Assembly (NCBI RefSeq): GCF_008710145.1 | Contig: NZ_VYKL01000018.1 | Span: 186,001 to 250,000 of the forward strand | Length of the DNA stretch: 64,000 bases | From: Niallia endozanthoxylica | GTDB taxonomy: Bacteria > Bacillota > Bacilli > Bacillales > Cytobacillaceae | Direction: 5' to 3' | Shown: positions 47,274 to 55,279 of the stretch, piece after piece | Layout: each line of letters begins with the position of its first letter | Position numbering within the stretch: the stretch's first letter is position 1 | Program-made: the position numbers and the translations under genes | The notes under the pieces: generated by a model | Seen by the model: only the letters and a program-made list of their open reading frames with translations | Told to the model about the DNA's origin: nothing | Database searches by the model: none

Positions 47274-47325
47274 TAATCAATCAATAATACGGAAAGCTAT
47301 ATGAGGGAATTTTCATGGTTATCTT

Positions 47326-47475
47326 TTATAATGCTTCAACTAGTGAATCCTCTTCATAATATGCTTCCTGGCACTCATCACACCACATCACGATACCGTA
47401 GTTACCTATGAATTTAACTTGAACTAGCTTTCCTTCCTCGTAGCATTTTGGACATACATGAATTATCATTTTCAT
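47326..47475 (-). CDS. Tiny zinc-ribbon protein
   Basis: 49 residues, found by reading the minus strand: HVCPKCYEEGKLVQVKF, then VMWCDECQEAYYEEDSLVEAL. Two CxxC pairs (CPKC and CDEC) 23 residues apart form a zinc ribbon. GAAAGG lies seven bases before ATG 47475 and a terminator follows, so the unit looks complete. Function unknown. Confidence 0.65.
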   Translation of the reverse strand: MKMIIHVCPKCYEEGKLVQVKFIGNYGIVMWCDECQEAYYEEDSLVEAL

Positions 47476-47666
47476 TCAACCTTTCAAGTAACAAGATTCT
47501 TCTTTGATTATTTTTTGCTTTTATAGGTAAAATTATACAACTATTTAAAACTGACAAAAGCATAGCAAAGAAAATCCCTTGTCGAATAGCAAGTATTATC
47601 ATTATTAACGTAAGCAATTATGATATAATTATTAGAAAATTTAGATATTAATAGAGGGGTGTTCGT

Positions 47667-48203
47667 ATGTTTTCAGTTGAAAAAGCCTGTTTAGTAGTGG
47701 TGGATGTACAAGGAAAACTAGCAACGATTGTAGAAGAAAGTGAATCGGTCATTGAAAATACAGCCAAGCTTGTGCAGGGAATGCAAGCACTAGAGATTCC
47801 CATTCTGTGGCTAGAACAAAACCCCAGCAGATTAGGTTCTACAACTGCAGCGATTGCTCAGCATATGAAAGGTCAACCGATATCCAAAATATCCTTTAGT
47901 GCTTGCCGCGAAGAATCGTTTATGGAGGCTGTAAAGATGAGCGGCAGAACGCAATTTCTTGTAACAGGCATTGAAACGCATATTTGTGTGTATCAAACAG
48001 CAAGACAATTAAAGGAACAAGGTTTCGAGGTTGAAGTGGTTGTCGATGCAGTGTCCTCTCGCACAAAAGAAAATAAACAAATCGGCTTAGTCAAAATGCA
48101 GGCTCTTGGAATTATGCCCACTAGCACAGAAATGATTTTATATGAACTAATGCAACGAGGCGACCATGATCAGTTTAAAACAGTCTTACGGCTGGTAAAA
48201 TAA
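47667..48203 (+). CDS. Isochorismatase-family cysteine hydrolase
   Basis: 178 residues with the isochorismatase-like fold. The catalytic Asp is in LVVVDVQGKLA, the cis-peptide/nucleophile region in TGIETHICVYQTARQL contains the Cys, and DAVSSRTKENKQIGL closes the fold. This YcaC-like subgroup includes amidases and hydrolases of uncertain substrate. AGAGGGG precedes ATG 47667. Monocistronic. Confidence 0.85.
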   Translation: MFSVEKACLVVVDVQGKLATIVEESESVIENTAKLVQGMQALEIPILWLEQNPSRLGSTTAAIAQHMKGQPISKISFSACREESFMEAVKMSGRTQFLVTGIETHICVYQTARQLKEQGFEVEVVVDAVSSRTKENKQIGLVKMQALGIMPTSTEMILYELMQRGDHDQFKTVLRLVK

Positions 48204-48312
48204 TAAATCATTTAAAAGCCTAGTAACGAATCTTCCTTTTCTAATTGGTTAATATGGTTAATTAAAAAACTTCTTTATACTGATAATAATGATAAAAAAA
48301 GGTGGTAGAGAC

Positions 48313-48684
48313 ATGAAACTAGGAGCATTTTCTGTCAGTTTGAGCGTAAAAGATATTCATAAATCAAAAGCATTTTATGAAAACTTAGGCTTTGATGACC
48401 TAGGAGGAGATATTTCTCAAAATTGGCTGATTATGAAGAATGAAAATTGTATCATCGGTCTGTTCCAAGGCATGTTTGAAAAGAACATTCTGACCTTTAA
48501 CCCAGGATGGGATGAGAATGCCCAAAATCTTGATTCTTTTACAGACGTACGAGAACTGCAAAAACAACTCAAAGAAAAAGGAATATCTATCACTACTGAG
48601 GCCGATGAAACAAGTGAAGGTCCAGCATTTATTACACTTGAAGATCCAGATGGAAATCAAATTTTAATCGATCAACACCGATAA
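48313..48684 (+). CDS. VOC-superfamily protein
   Basis: 123 residues, one VOC domain: [22 protein letters not shown], then [10 protein letters not shown] and a [18 protein letters not shown]-terminus. Positions equal to metal ligands are partly retained. Substrate unknown. ATG 48313 follows AAAGGTGG; the frame extends to 48289 without a better start. A terminator follows directly. Confidence 0.85.
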   Translation: MKLGAFSVSLSVKDIHKSKAFYENLGFDDLGGDISQNWLIMKNENCIIGLFQGMFEKNILTFNPGWDENAQNLDSFTDVRELQKQLKEKGISITTEADETSEGPAFITLEDPDGNQILIDQHR

Positions 48685-48710
48685 AATACGTAAAGTAAAT
48701 AGGAACAAAA

Positions 48711-48747
48711 AGCAGAAGGAGCATAAACATTCTCCATCTGCTTTTTT
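48711..48747. terminator. Terminator
   Basis: AGCAGA-A-GGAG / CTCC-A-TCTGCT stem followed by seven T, shared by the convergent VOC gene and broken small gene. Confidence 0.85.
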
Positions 48748-48954
48748 TACAATGCTAACTTTATTTTTATTTTATGGGTTAAACCGTTGCCTTTTACTAG
48801 AAATTTAATCATATCTACTTTACCATCTTCGTTACCATGTATACTAAATCGCTTTTGTAAGCCTTCGATATCAAATTTTTCACCCGTCATGAGCATACTT
48901 TCAGCGATAGCACCTTGCTTCTGCAATAAAAGATGGTTGCTCTCCCGTCGTCAT
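48747..48954 (-). pseudogene. Frameshifted small gene of unknown family
   Basis: ATG 48954 with GGAGGG opens as MTTGEQPSFIAEA; after about 15 codons the frame shifts, and QGAIAESMLMTGEKFDIEGL plus KRFSIHGNEDGKVDMIKF and a GNGLTHKIKIKLAL end continue to a TAA at 48747-48749. The 208-base length is one base over a whole number of codons. Both parts look like one natural 65-70-residue protein. Either a real +1 frameshift or a sequencing slip near the TTTT run. I do not recognise the family. Confidence 0.6.
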
Positions 48955-48969
48955 TCCCTCCTTCCATTC

Positions 48970-49404
48970 CTATTCTTTTCTAGTTCGCAGTATATCAATG
49001 ATCCACAAAATTTCTATAATAATAAGCACCGATAGGATAACAATATCAAATTTACTTGGATAATTTTCAATGAATACTTGAAGGGACTCTGGAAGATTAC
49101 CTTCAAAAATAGCACGAATGATTGTTCTTATGATAGACAAAAGGAATAAGAGGAGCTGTAACATTAATGGAATGGGCAATAATGCTGCTCCCCCTACTAA
49201 TCCTCTCCAAGCGTATTCTTTATTAAAAACATAAGTGATAGTAGAGAGTATGAAAATAATCCCCATGATGGAAAAGACAATCATTCGTATCCAATGAACA
49301 AATTCTAATGATTCTTGATTATAGAGATATGTACTATATGCAAATACAATTACAGCCAAATTACTCATTTTCTTGCAAGACAACGGATAATCAACTTTAA
49401 TCAT
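48970..49404 (-). CDS. Unrecognised four-helix membrane protein
   Basis: 144 residues with four hydrophobic segments (about 15-30, 40-60, 70-95 and 118-138) and a basic tail. No known motif. ATG 49404 has no clear ribosome binding site; ATG 49368 would give 132 residues. Function unknown. It is followed at once by the broken small gene. Confidence 0.5.
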   Translation of the reverse strand: MIKVDYPLSCKKMSNLAVIVFAYSTYLYNQESLEFVHWIRMIVFSIMGIIFILSTITYVFNKEYAWRGLVGGAALLPIPLMLQLLLFLLSIIRTIIRAIFEGNLPESLQVFIENYPSKFDIVILSVLIIIEILWIIDILRTRKE

Positions 49405-49662
49405 TTTTTATTACATACGATGTTATTTCTTTTATCGTGCTTTTTTCAACACTATTGAAATGATACACATTGCAAAAAGAATAATAAATACTGCTATCTT
49501 CAAACTATGCAGCGCCATTAACAGCTGCTGTTTTACCGTGTGTTATGACATTCAGTCATTCTATTTGAACCATAGAAATCAATCTTTCTTACAGAGTGAG
49601 GAATAAATAGAATGAAGAAATGAATTGAATTTCGATGGAAGGCTATGTTTTATCTAAAATAT

Positions 49663-49768
49663 AAAAAGCTGAATAAATCCAAATAAGGATTAAACTGCAC
49701 CCCAATAATTAGACACAAAATCTAATCATTCGGGTGCAGTTCACAGTGAATCTGTTCGGCTTTTTTCA
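49663..49768 (-). terminator. prs-like gene terminator with a second palindrome in its loop
   Basis: Outer stem AAAAAGCTGAA (49663-49673) with TTCGGCTTTTTT (49757-49768), with the T-run on the minus strand. Its loop holds a 49-bp palindrome at 49693-49741. Confidence 0.65.
49693..49741. repeat. 49-bp palindrome resembling joined insertion-sequence ends
   Basis: AACTGCACCC...GGGTGCAGTT with inner AATTAGA/TCTAAT pairing. The AACTGCACCCC-AAT-ATTAGACA string resembles terminal repeats of IS3-family elements as I remember them. Possibly a tiny MITE. The rest of 49405-49662 holds only a 10-bp inverted repeat (49557-49566 with 49605-49614). Confidence 0.5.
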
Positions 49769-49794
49769 ATCATTATTAAATGGATTCTACTTGC

Positions 49795-50784
49795 CTATTC
49801 AAACAAAGGACTTACTGCTTTTTCATAATGAATTCGATCAATGGCATCTGCAATTAACGGTGCGATAGAGATGGTTTTTACCTTCTCTATGTTCTTTTCC
49901 TTTGGCATTTGAATCGTATTCGTGACAATTAATTCTGTAATTGGAGACCAGTCGATTTTTTCCTTCACATTTCCAGTGAAAACGGGATGCGTACAGCAAG
50001 CGTAGATGGTTTTAGCTCCGCTTACCTCTAAAGCCTTCGCTGCATGAGAAATAGTTGTCCCTGTATCAATCATATCATCAATGATAATGGCATTTTTCCC
50101 TTTCACATGCCCAATGACACTAAGAGTTTCAGTGCCACATTCCTCCGGGGCTCTTTCATCTACAAGAGCAAGAGGAACATCTAGTAAATCAGCCAGCTTT
50201 CTTGCTCTTCTAATACTTCCATGATGTGGTGATACAACAACAGCATTGTCCAGCCCTTTGTTCTCAAAATATTGTGACAGCACAGGGATCCCAGTTAAGT
50301 GTTCCATCGGGATATCAAAGAAACCTTGCATTTGGTCCGTATGGAGGTCAATAGAAAGAACTCTCGTAGCACCAGCCTTTTCCAAGAGATTTGCCATTAA
50401 TTTTGCTGTAATTGGCTCTCTCGGCCGTGCTAGTCTATCCTGTCGTGCATATCCAAAATAAGGAATTATTACATTAATTTGACTGGCGGAAGCCCTTTTT
50501 AAAGCATCAATCATGATTAACAGCTCCATGATATGTTCGTTGACAGGATCGGATGTTGATTGAATGATAAAAACATCACTATCTCGTACGGATTCTTCTA
50601 TATGTATTTGTATTTCCCCATCACTAAACCGAGAAACATTGACTTTCCCCAACCCATATCCTAATATGTCAGCGATTTCCGATGCCAGCTCCCAGTTTGA
50701 ATTCAACGTAAAAAGTTTAACCTTATGTTTATCTTTATTCGACTCCACTCCATTTACCCCCATACCTTCTTCTACAAGATTCAT
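49795..50784 (-). CDS. Divergent ribose-phosphate pyrophosphokinase (PRPP synthase) paralogue
   Basis: 329 residues. The Prs framework is intact: NSNWELASEIADI, RFSDGEIQIHIEESVRDSD, QSTSDPVNEHIMELLIMIDALKRAS, RQDRLARPREPITAKL and the PRPP loop IIDDMIDTGTT. But the flexible catalytic loop, KRRPRPN in B. subtilis Prs, reads ERAPEEC, and VSPDHGGVTRAR reads VSPHHGSIRRAR. Key positive residues are therefore lost and catalysis is doubtful. It may have a regulatory or altered role. The start (ATG 50784) has a weak ribosome binding site. The main prs gene is presumably elsewhere. Confidence 0.8.
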   Translation of the reverse strand: MNLVEEGMGVNGVESNKDKHKVKLFTLNSNWELASEIADILGYGLGKVNVSRFSDGEIQIHIEESVRDSDVFIIQSTSDPVNEHIMELLIMIDALKRASASQINVIIPYFGYARQDRLARPREPITAKLMANLLEKAGATRVLSIDLHTDQMQGFFDIPMEHLTGIPVLSQYFENKGLDNAVVVSPHHGSIRRARKLADLLDVPLALVDERAPEECGTETLSVIGHVKGKNAIIIDDMIDTGTTISHAAKALEVSGAKTIYACCTHPVFTGNVKEKIDWSPITELIVTNTIQMPKEKNIEKVKTISIAPLIADAIDRIHYEKAVSPLFE

Positions 50785-50872
50785 ATTCTTATTCTTTTAT
50801 TATAACTGTTGATGCTGTTCTTTGCGATGTAGAACAAAGGACGATTCCAAACTTTATCCTGACAGTGGCCAC

Positions 50873-51577
50873 TTACCTCTCCTTTTTTTTAAAAAGAAAC
50901 ATCGTTATTCCTGTTGCCGCGATGATATATATCATAACAAAAGAAATATCGAATAAAAGGGTTTCTTTTAACATGATAATCTCTCCGTCAAGCATATGCT
51001 CAATAATTTTATATACTGGAGGTAAAATCCAGTCGACCGTTTTAAATAAGGGAAAGGATTCAATCAGCGCTTTTGCAACCAGTGAAAGAACCAACACAAA
51101 CATGGCGGAAAGCCAAGCATATTTTTTCATAGCTACTATCGTTGCTGTAAATAGAGTTCCTAAAATAATACCAAACACTGAAAAGGCTATATGACTGTAT
51201 ATGGCAAAAATAGATGACTCCATGGACAAATTTCCTTTGAAACTATCTGTCACAATAGGAAATAAGAAAGCAAACAGCAGGAGAGGAACCATAAAAACGA
51301 TACACGCCACCCATTTCCCAACTAGAAATTTGTTTTACCTTCCAAGCTGGCTAAATAAAATATGTTTCTCACTATCTGCCTCCAATGTAAAAATAGTCAT
51401 CGTAATCCAGGTCATGACAAGGTACAGTGCAATCGAGGATACTCCGTAACTGCTGAGAATGGGAGCATTATTATAGGCATACAAGATAAAAATCCAAGTT
51501 AAAAAGAAAACAGTTGGAGGGATAAATTTTAAAGAGCGAATAAAGCCGATGAGTTGATAGATAACAAAATATGTCAA
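50873..51577 (-). pseudogene. ABC-transporter permease interrupted by an in-frame stop
   Basis: TTG 51577 lies eight bases after the ATPase stop, behind GAGGTAGG. The frame encodes a six-helix ABC-2-like permease, but TAA at 51335-51337 interrupts it after SEKHILFSQLGR. Reading on in the same frame continues NKFLVGKWVACIVFM and four more membrane segments to 50873, about 234 codons in total. A single substitution (for example AAA to TAA) explains it. The two halves could only be joined by readthrough or be made separately from GTG in KWVACIV. Confidence 0.7.
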
Positions 51578-51582
51578 ACGGC

Positions 51583-52398
51583 CTACCTCTTCTCTATTAC
51601 TTCGACAATGGAACAACCTTGGTCAAGCAGCATCCTTAACACCTGATCTGACTCAGCAGCTGTAACCATTATTTCAACTCTATTTCCATCTCGAGATTGA
51701 TACGATAAGGATGGAATGGATAAAATGAAATCAGTCGAAGGAATCTCTGCTAATATGTATTTTATTTTTTCGCTTTCTGATTTAGTAGAATCTGAGACGA
51801 TTTTACCGTTTTCAATGACTACTTCCCGATAGGCTAATCGGTTAATTAATAGTGAATCATGTGCTGTAAAAATAATCGTACACTCTCCTTGGATGGATTG
51901 AAGGAGGTGTAAAAGTTCCTTTTTCGTCTGTTCGTCTAATCCTGTTAATGGTTCATCTAATAATAGTAAATTAGGATCTTTCATTAGTGCCTGTATAATC
52001 CCCACTTTTTGTTTGGTCCCTTTCGAGCAATTTTTTAATGGGGTGGATAAAAATGGTAAGATGGAAAATGCTGTCGCATAATATTCTATCTTCTTCTTAA
52101 TCTCACCTTTTGATTTCTTATTCATTTTTCCTGTGAGCATTAAATATTCATAAATTTTGAAACGAATAGTTTCAGGAAAATGTTCCGGAACATAACCAAC
52201 TTTTAATGGAGAACGGATGACCTGTCCTGAAGAATGCTCATAAATTCCGCCAATGAGCTTTAATAAACTGCTTTTTCCAGAACCATTTGCTCCGGTAATA
52301 GCAATCTTTTCACGTTGAGAAATGGTGATTGAAATGTCATGCAAAATACCTTTCCCATCTATTTTTTTACTTGCATTATGTGCTTCAAATAGTTTCAT
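51583..52398 (-). CDS. ABC transporter ATP-binding protein
   Basis: 271 residues. Walker A GANGSGKSSL, Q-loop region VGYVPEHFPE, signature NCSKGTKQKVGIIQAL (CSKGTKQ in place of LSGGQ), Walker B LLLLDEPLTGLDE and H-loop FTAHD. A C-terminal extension of 60 residues follows. It is the energy unit for the adjacent permease, probably an exporter. AAGGAGG precedes ATG 52398. With the permease broken the system may be non-functional. Confidence 0.85.
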   Translation of the reverse strand: MKLFEAHNASKKIDGKGILHDISITISQREKIAITGANGSGKSSLLKLIGGIYEHSSGQVIRSPLKVGYVPEHFPETIRFKIYEYLMLTGKMNKKSKGEIKKKIEYYATAFSILPFLSTPLKNCSKGTKQKVGIIQALMKDPNLLLLDEPLTGLDEQTKKELLHLLQSIQGECTIIFTAHDSLLINRLAYREVVIENGKIVSDSTKSESEKIKYILAEIPSTDFILSIPSLSYQSRDGNRVEIMVTAAESDQVLRMLLDQGCSIVEVIEKR

Positions 52399-52428
52399 TT
52401 ATTACCTCCTTGTATAAGCCTTCCTTTA

Positions 52429-52513
52429 TTTTACAATATATTCTTCATTTACCATAGCTACTATGCTTTTACAATATATTCTTCATTTACCATAGCTACT
52501 ATGCTTTTACAAT
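52429..52513. repeat. 38-bp tandem repeat
   Basis: Two identical 38-bp units (52429-52466 and 52467-52504) plus nine bases of a third. On the minus strand a stop-free frame (ending VNEEYIVKA) runs from the end of the kinase-like gene into it, so it may have duplicated the tail of an old gene. Confidence 0.85.
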
Positions 52514-52567
52514 GTTGAACCATCCCCATCTCATTTTCTGCCTCTCCAAAGTAAGGGAAATATAAAG

Positions 52568-53416
52568 CTAAAGCTTTTTGATAATGTTCTTCCAGTAGTG
52601 CCAAGCTGTTAAATATTCCTCAAAATCTTGTGGATGATGTTTAATACAAGTACCTAGTCTAAGATATAAACCTATCATTACTTCTAGATATAAAAATGGA
52701 TGATTATGTTCACTTTTTATCATCCATTCACTTACTGCTGAATCAAGCGTTTCTTTTGTTAAATCATCTGGAGAAGAGCAGAAGGCATAGATTAAATCAT
52801 AAAGAGGTTCACCAATAACAGGAGTTGGGTCAATCACACCAATTAGCCTCCCATCATTAAAAATGAAATTATGTACTCCACAATCACCGTGTAACAAGTA
52901 TGGTTTTCTATCTGTTTTAATCTCTTCGACGAGTTTAAGTACGAAATGATGGTCCCCTATTTCTAATCGTGAATCTATTAATTTATTTGCCTCTAGAATC
53001 TTATTTTTAAGAAAACACTGCCATGAAACTGCAGGTTGATCCATCCATCCCCAACCGATATCGGGAACAGACTTATAATGATTTAGAAGTCCTTGTACAA
53101 GAGCTTTTAGCATATCCTTTTTATCTTTTCGATTATAGTTTGTTGCCCCATCTATAAACGAATAAACAATGTACTTGTATGATTGTTCAACAAATAAAAG
53201 CTTAGGTAACAAATTTGAGTCCTTGTATGAATGAAGAAAATGCGCCTCTGATTCGATAACTTTTGGTTCATTTAATTTAACGACATATTTACTGCCCTTA
53301 CTGTTAAGGAGATACAACTCGCTAATAGTACCTCCATTTAATTTTTCAAATTCTATCAATTTCGAATCAATTATTTTTCTATGGATTAGGTCTAAAATAA
53401 TCATTTGAATATCCAT
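52568..53416 (-). CDS. Aminoglycoside-phosphotransferase-family kinase
   Basis: 282 residues with the protein-kinase-like APH fold. SGSKYVVKLNEPKVIESEAH provides the nucleotide-binding Lys/Glu, LLHGDCGVHNFIF is the catalytic loop (HGD-x4-N) and GVIDPTPVIGEPLYDLIYAF carries the metal-binding Asp. Family members phosphorylate small molecules including antibiotics and sugars; this one's substrate is unknown. Start set at ATG 53416, eight bases after GGAG; 53419 or 53437 also possible. Monocistronic. Confidence 0.8.
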   Translation of the reverse strand: MDIQMIILDLIHRKIIDSKLIEFEKLNGGTISELYLLNSKGSKYVVKLNEPKVIESEAHFLHSYKDSNLLPKLLFVEQSYKYIVYSFIDGATNYNRKDKKDMLKALVQGLLNHYKSVPDIGWGWMDQPAVSWQCFLKNKILEANKLIDSRLEIGDHHFVLKLVEEIKTDRKPYLLHGDCGVHNFIFNDGRLIGVIDPTPVIGEPLYDLIYAFCSSPDDLTKETLDSAVSEWMIKSEHNHPFLYLEVMIGLYLRLGTCIKHHPQDFEEYLTAWHYWKNIIKKL

Positions 53417-53562
53417 CATTTCACTCCAATTTCTCATTCTATTTTAATTAACCCGTCCCTACACCGGTGCAGTTGAAGTCCTAAGTTCGGGGATTTCTCA
53501 ATCATATCGTTATTAAAACGTATTTTGCCCTTCGCTAATTTTCCTGATTGTAACATTCCTTA

Positions 53563-53823
53563 TATATATATCCGACTTATTAAATCGACATAGGAATTCT
53601 TTTTCTATCATGTACGGGTAGTAAATATGGTTCTTCCGCTAGATATTTGACTCATCCGTGTGAAAAGTCCTTTTCACACGCCTTTCAGCACCGCTGAAAG
53701 GTTGCGATATGGTCATGAAACGGGAGGAGAAAACGAGTTTTCTCCTCCCGTTTCATGACCATATCGCTTAGATGAGTCAAATATCCACTAGTATATGTCG
53801 AAATATTAAAAAGGATATATATA
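53563..53823. repeat. 261-bp multi-palindrome element (cloverleaf-like)
   Basis: Outer imperfect inverted repeats TATATATATCC-N12-CGACATA (53563-53592) and its complement (53794-53823). Inside, a perfect 15-bp stem GATATTTGACTCATC (53642-53656) with 53771-53785 encloses three perfect hairpins directly side by side: 10 bp (53657-53680), 9 bp (53681-53701) and 29-30 bp (53705-53766). No reading frame and no T-run. It looks like a mobile palindromic repeat or a structured RNA. Flanks 53417-53562 and 53824-54011 hold nothing recognised except promoters. Confidence 0.85.
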
Positions 53824-54011
53824 GAACTAACATGCATTGAAAGTTTAAGTAAGCATTGTCTCAACTAACGTATATAAATTTGAGCATCCAAACAAAGTCT
53901 TTTTAATTTTCCAAAACAAACAGCGATTACTTTCTAGAAACACGATAAATTGCTTTTACAATCAGGTGTTTGTTAAAATTTAATCATTGCATATGAAAAA
54001 AGGTGATATCA

Positions 54012-54389
54012 ATGATTAATAAAATTGGAAAAATTACAGTGTATGTCGAAAATCAGGAAAAAGCAAAAGAGTTTTGGGTCAATAAGCTTGGTTTTGTTGT
54101 AAAGTTTGAACAACCAATGGGGCCCAATATGACTTGGTTAGAAGTAGGACCTAGTGAGGATGAATTTACGACTTTAGTTCTTTACTCTAAGGCAGCAATG
54201 GAACAGCAAAACCCTTCTGCGATTGCTCATCCATCTATCCTTTTCAGCACAACTGAGATTGAATCGGCTTATGAGAAAATGAAACAAACTGGAGTAAAAG
54301 TAGAAGAAATGTTAAGAATGCCTTTTGGCACCATGTTCACATTTTATGATCAAGATGGAAATCAATATTTATTAAGAGAAGATAAATAA
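54012..54389 (+). CDS. VOC-superfamily protein (glyoxalase/bleomycin-resistance type)
   Basis: 125 residues, one VOC domain with KITVYVENQEKAKEFWVNKLGF, WLEVGP, and a FTFYDQDGNQYLLRE end. Putative metal ligands (His in IAHPSILFS, Glu near the C-terminus) are present. Substrate unknown. ATG 54012 is eight bases after AAAAAGG; the frame extends to GTG 54003. The nitroreductase follows 36 bases later, so they may form an operon. Confidence 0.85.
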   Translation: MINKIGKITVYVENQEKAKEFWVNKLGFVVKFEQPMGPNMTWLEVGPSEDEFTTLVLYSKAAMEQQNPSAIAHPSILFSTTEIESAYEKMKQTGVKVEEMLRMPFGTMFTFYDQDGNQYLLREDK

Positions 54390-54425
54390 GATCCAATTGA
54401 ATTTAGTTTACGAGTGAGGGATAGA

Positions 54426-55097
54426 ATGTCAAAGTTAATGATGAAAAAACAAGAAATTTTGGATGCTTTTTATTTCAGACATGCAACGAAAGAATATGAT
54501 GCTAATAAAAAAATTTCGGAGGAAGACTTTCAACTGATTTTAGAGGCAGGGCGATTATCACCAAGTTCTTATGGATTAGAGCCTTGGAAATTTTTAGTTG
54601 TACAAAGTCCTGAGTTTAGAGAACGATTAGCAAAAGTCGCTTCTGGAGCAGCAGTGAAACTAAAAGGAGCAAGTCACTTTATTATCCTTCTTGCTCGAGT
54701 AGATATGCGATATGATTCAGAATACATAATTAATCATATGAAATCTGTACAAAAAATGCCTGATGATACGATTGAAATGGTGCTAAAAGGATTCAAAGAA
54801 TTCCAAGAAACGAAATGGAACATGTTAAATAATGAGCGAACTTTATTCGATTGGGCATCTAAACAAACCTATATTGCCTTAGCAAATATGATGACAGCAG
54901 CGGCACAAATCGAGATTGATTCTACACCAATTGAAGGTTTTCACTTTGATGATGTGCATGCCCTTCTTGAAAGTGAAGGGTTGCTAGAGAATGGGACATA
55001 TAAACCATCCGTAATGGCAGCCTTTGGGTATCGCAAGGAAGATCCTCAAAGACCCAAAACAAGAAAAAGTCTAAACGAAATCGTTCAATGGATATAA
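54426..55097 (+). CDS. yfkO: NAD(P)H nitroreductase (YfkO-like)
   Basis: 223 residues, an FMN-dependent nitroreductase. FRHATKEYDANKKISEEDF, LEAGRLSPSSYGLEPWKFLVVQ, LFDWASKQTYIALANMMTAAAQIEID and AFGYRKEDPQRPKTR match B. subtilis YfkO (221 residues) closely by memory. It reduces nitro compounds or quinones. ATG 54426 is preceded by GAGGG; GTG 54414 lies upstream. Possibly co-transcribed with the VOC gene. Confidence 0.88.
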   Translation: MSKLMMKKQEILDAFYFRHATKEYDANKKISEEDFQLILEAGRLSPSSYGLEPWKFLVVQSPEFRERLAKVASGAAVKLKGASHFIILLARVDMRYDSEYIINHMKSVQKMPDDTIEMVLKGFKEFQETKWNMLNNERTLFDWASKQTYIALANMMTAAAQIEIDSTPIEGFHFDDVHALLESEGLLENGTYKPSVMAAFGYRKEDPQRPKTRKSLNEIVQWI

Positions 55098-55205
55098 CCT
55101 TTATTTTTCAGCTGTTATTACATAAAGAATGAAAGAAAGCGTGATTAAAGGACAGGTGGTAACTCGCTTTAAGAAGGGGTAACTTTCATGCCCTTAGGTC
55201 ATTCC

Positions 55206-55245
55206 CAATGAAAAAAGGGTCACACGTGTAACCCTTTTTTCATTG
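55206..55245. terminator. Strong bidirectional terminator
   Basis: 15-bp stem CAATGAAAAAAGGGT / ACCCTTTTTTCATTG (55206-55220 with 55231-55245), with ACACGTGT in the loop. It serves yfkO and the HesB-like gene. Confidence 0.88.
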
Positions 55246-55279
55246 CTTATCAAACTTTTTCAAGAAATATATGGATTTT

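Noticed and set aside
47414..47617. 67-codon minus-strand frame
   Set aside because: Shadow over the better-supported 49-codon zinc-ribbon gene and its upstream region.
53563..53823. Reading the palindromic element as a CRISPR array or as a simple terminator
   Set aside because: No repeated spacer-repeat units and no T-run; hairpins are all different.
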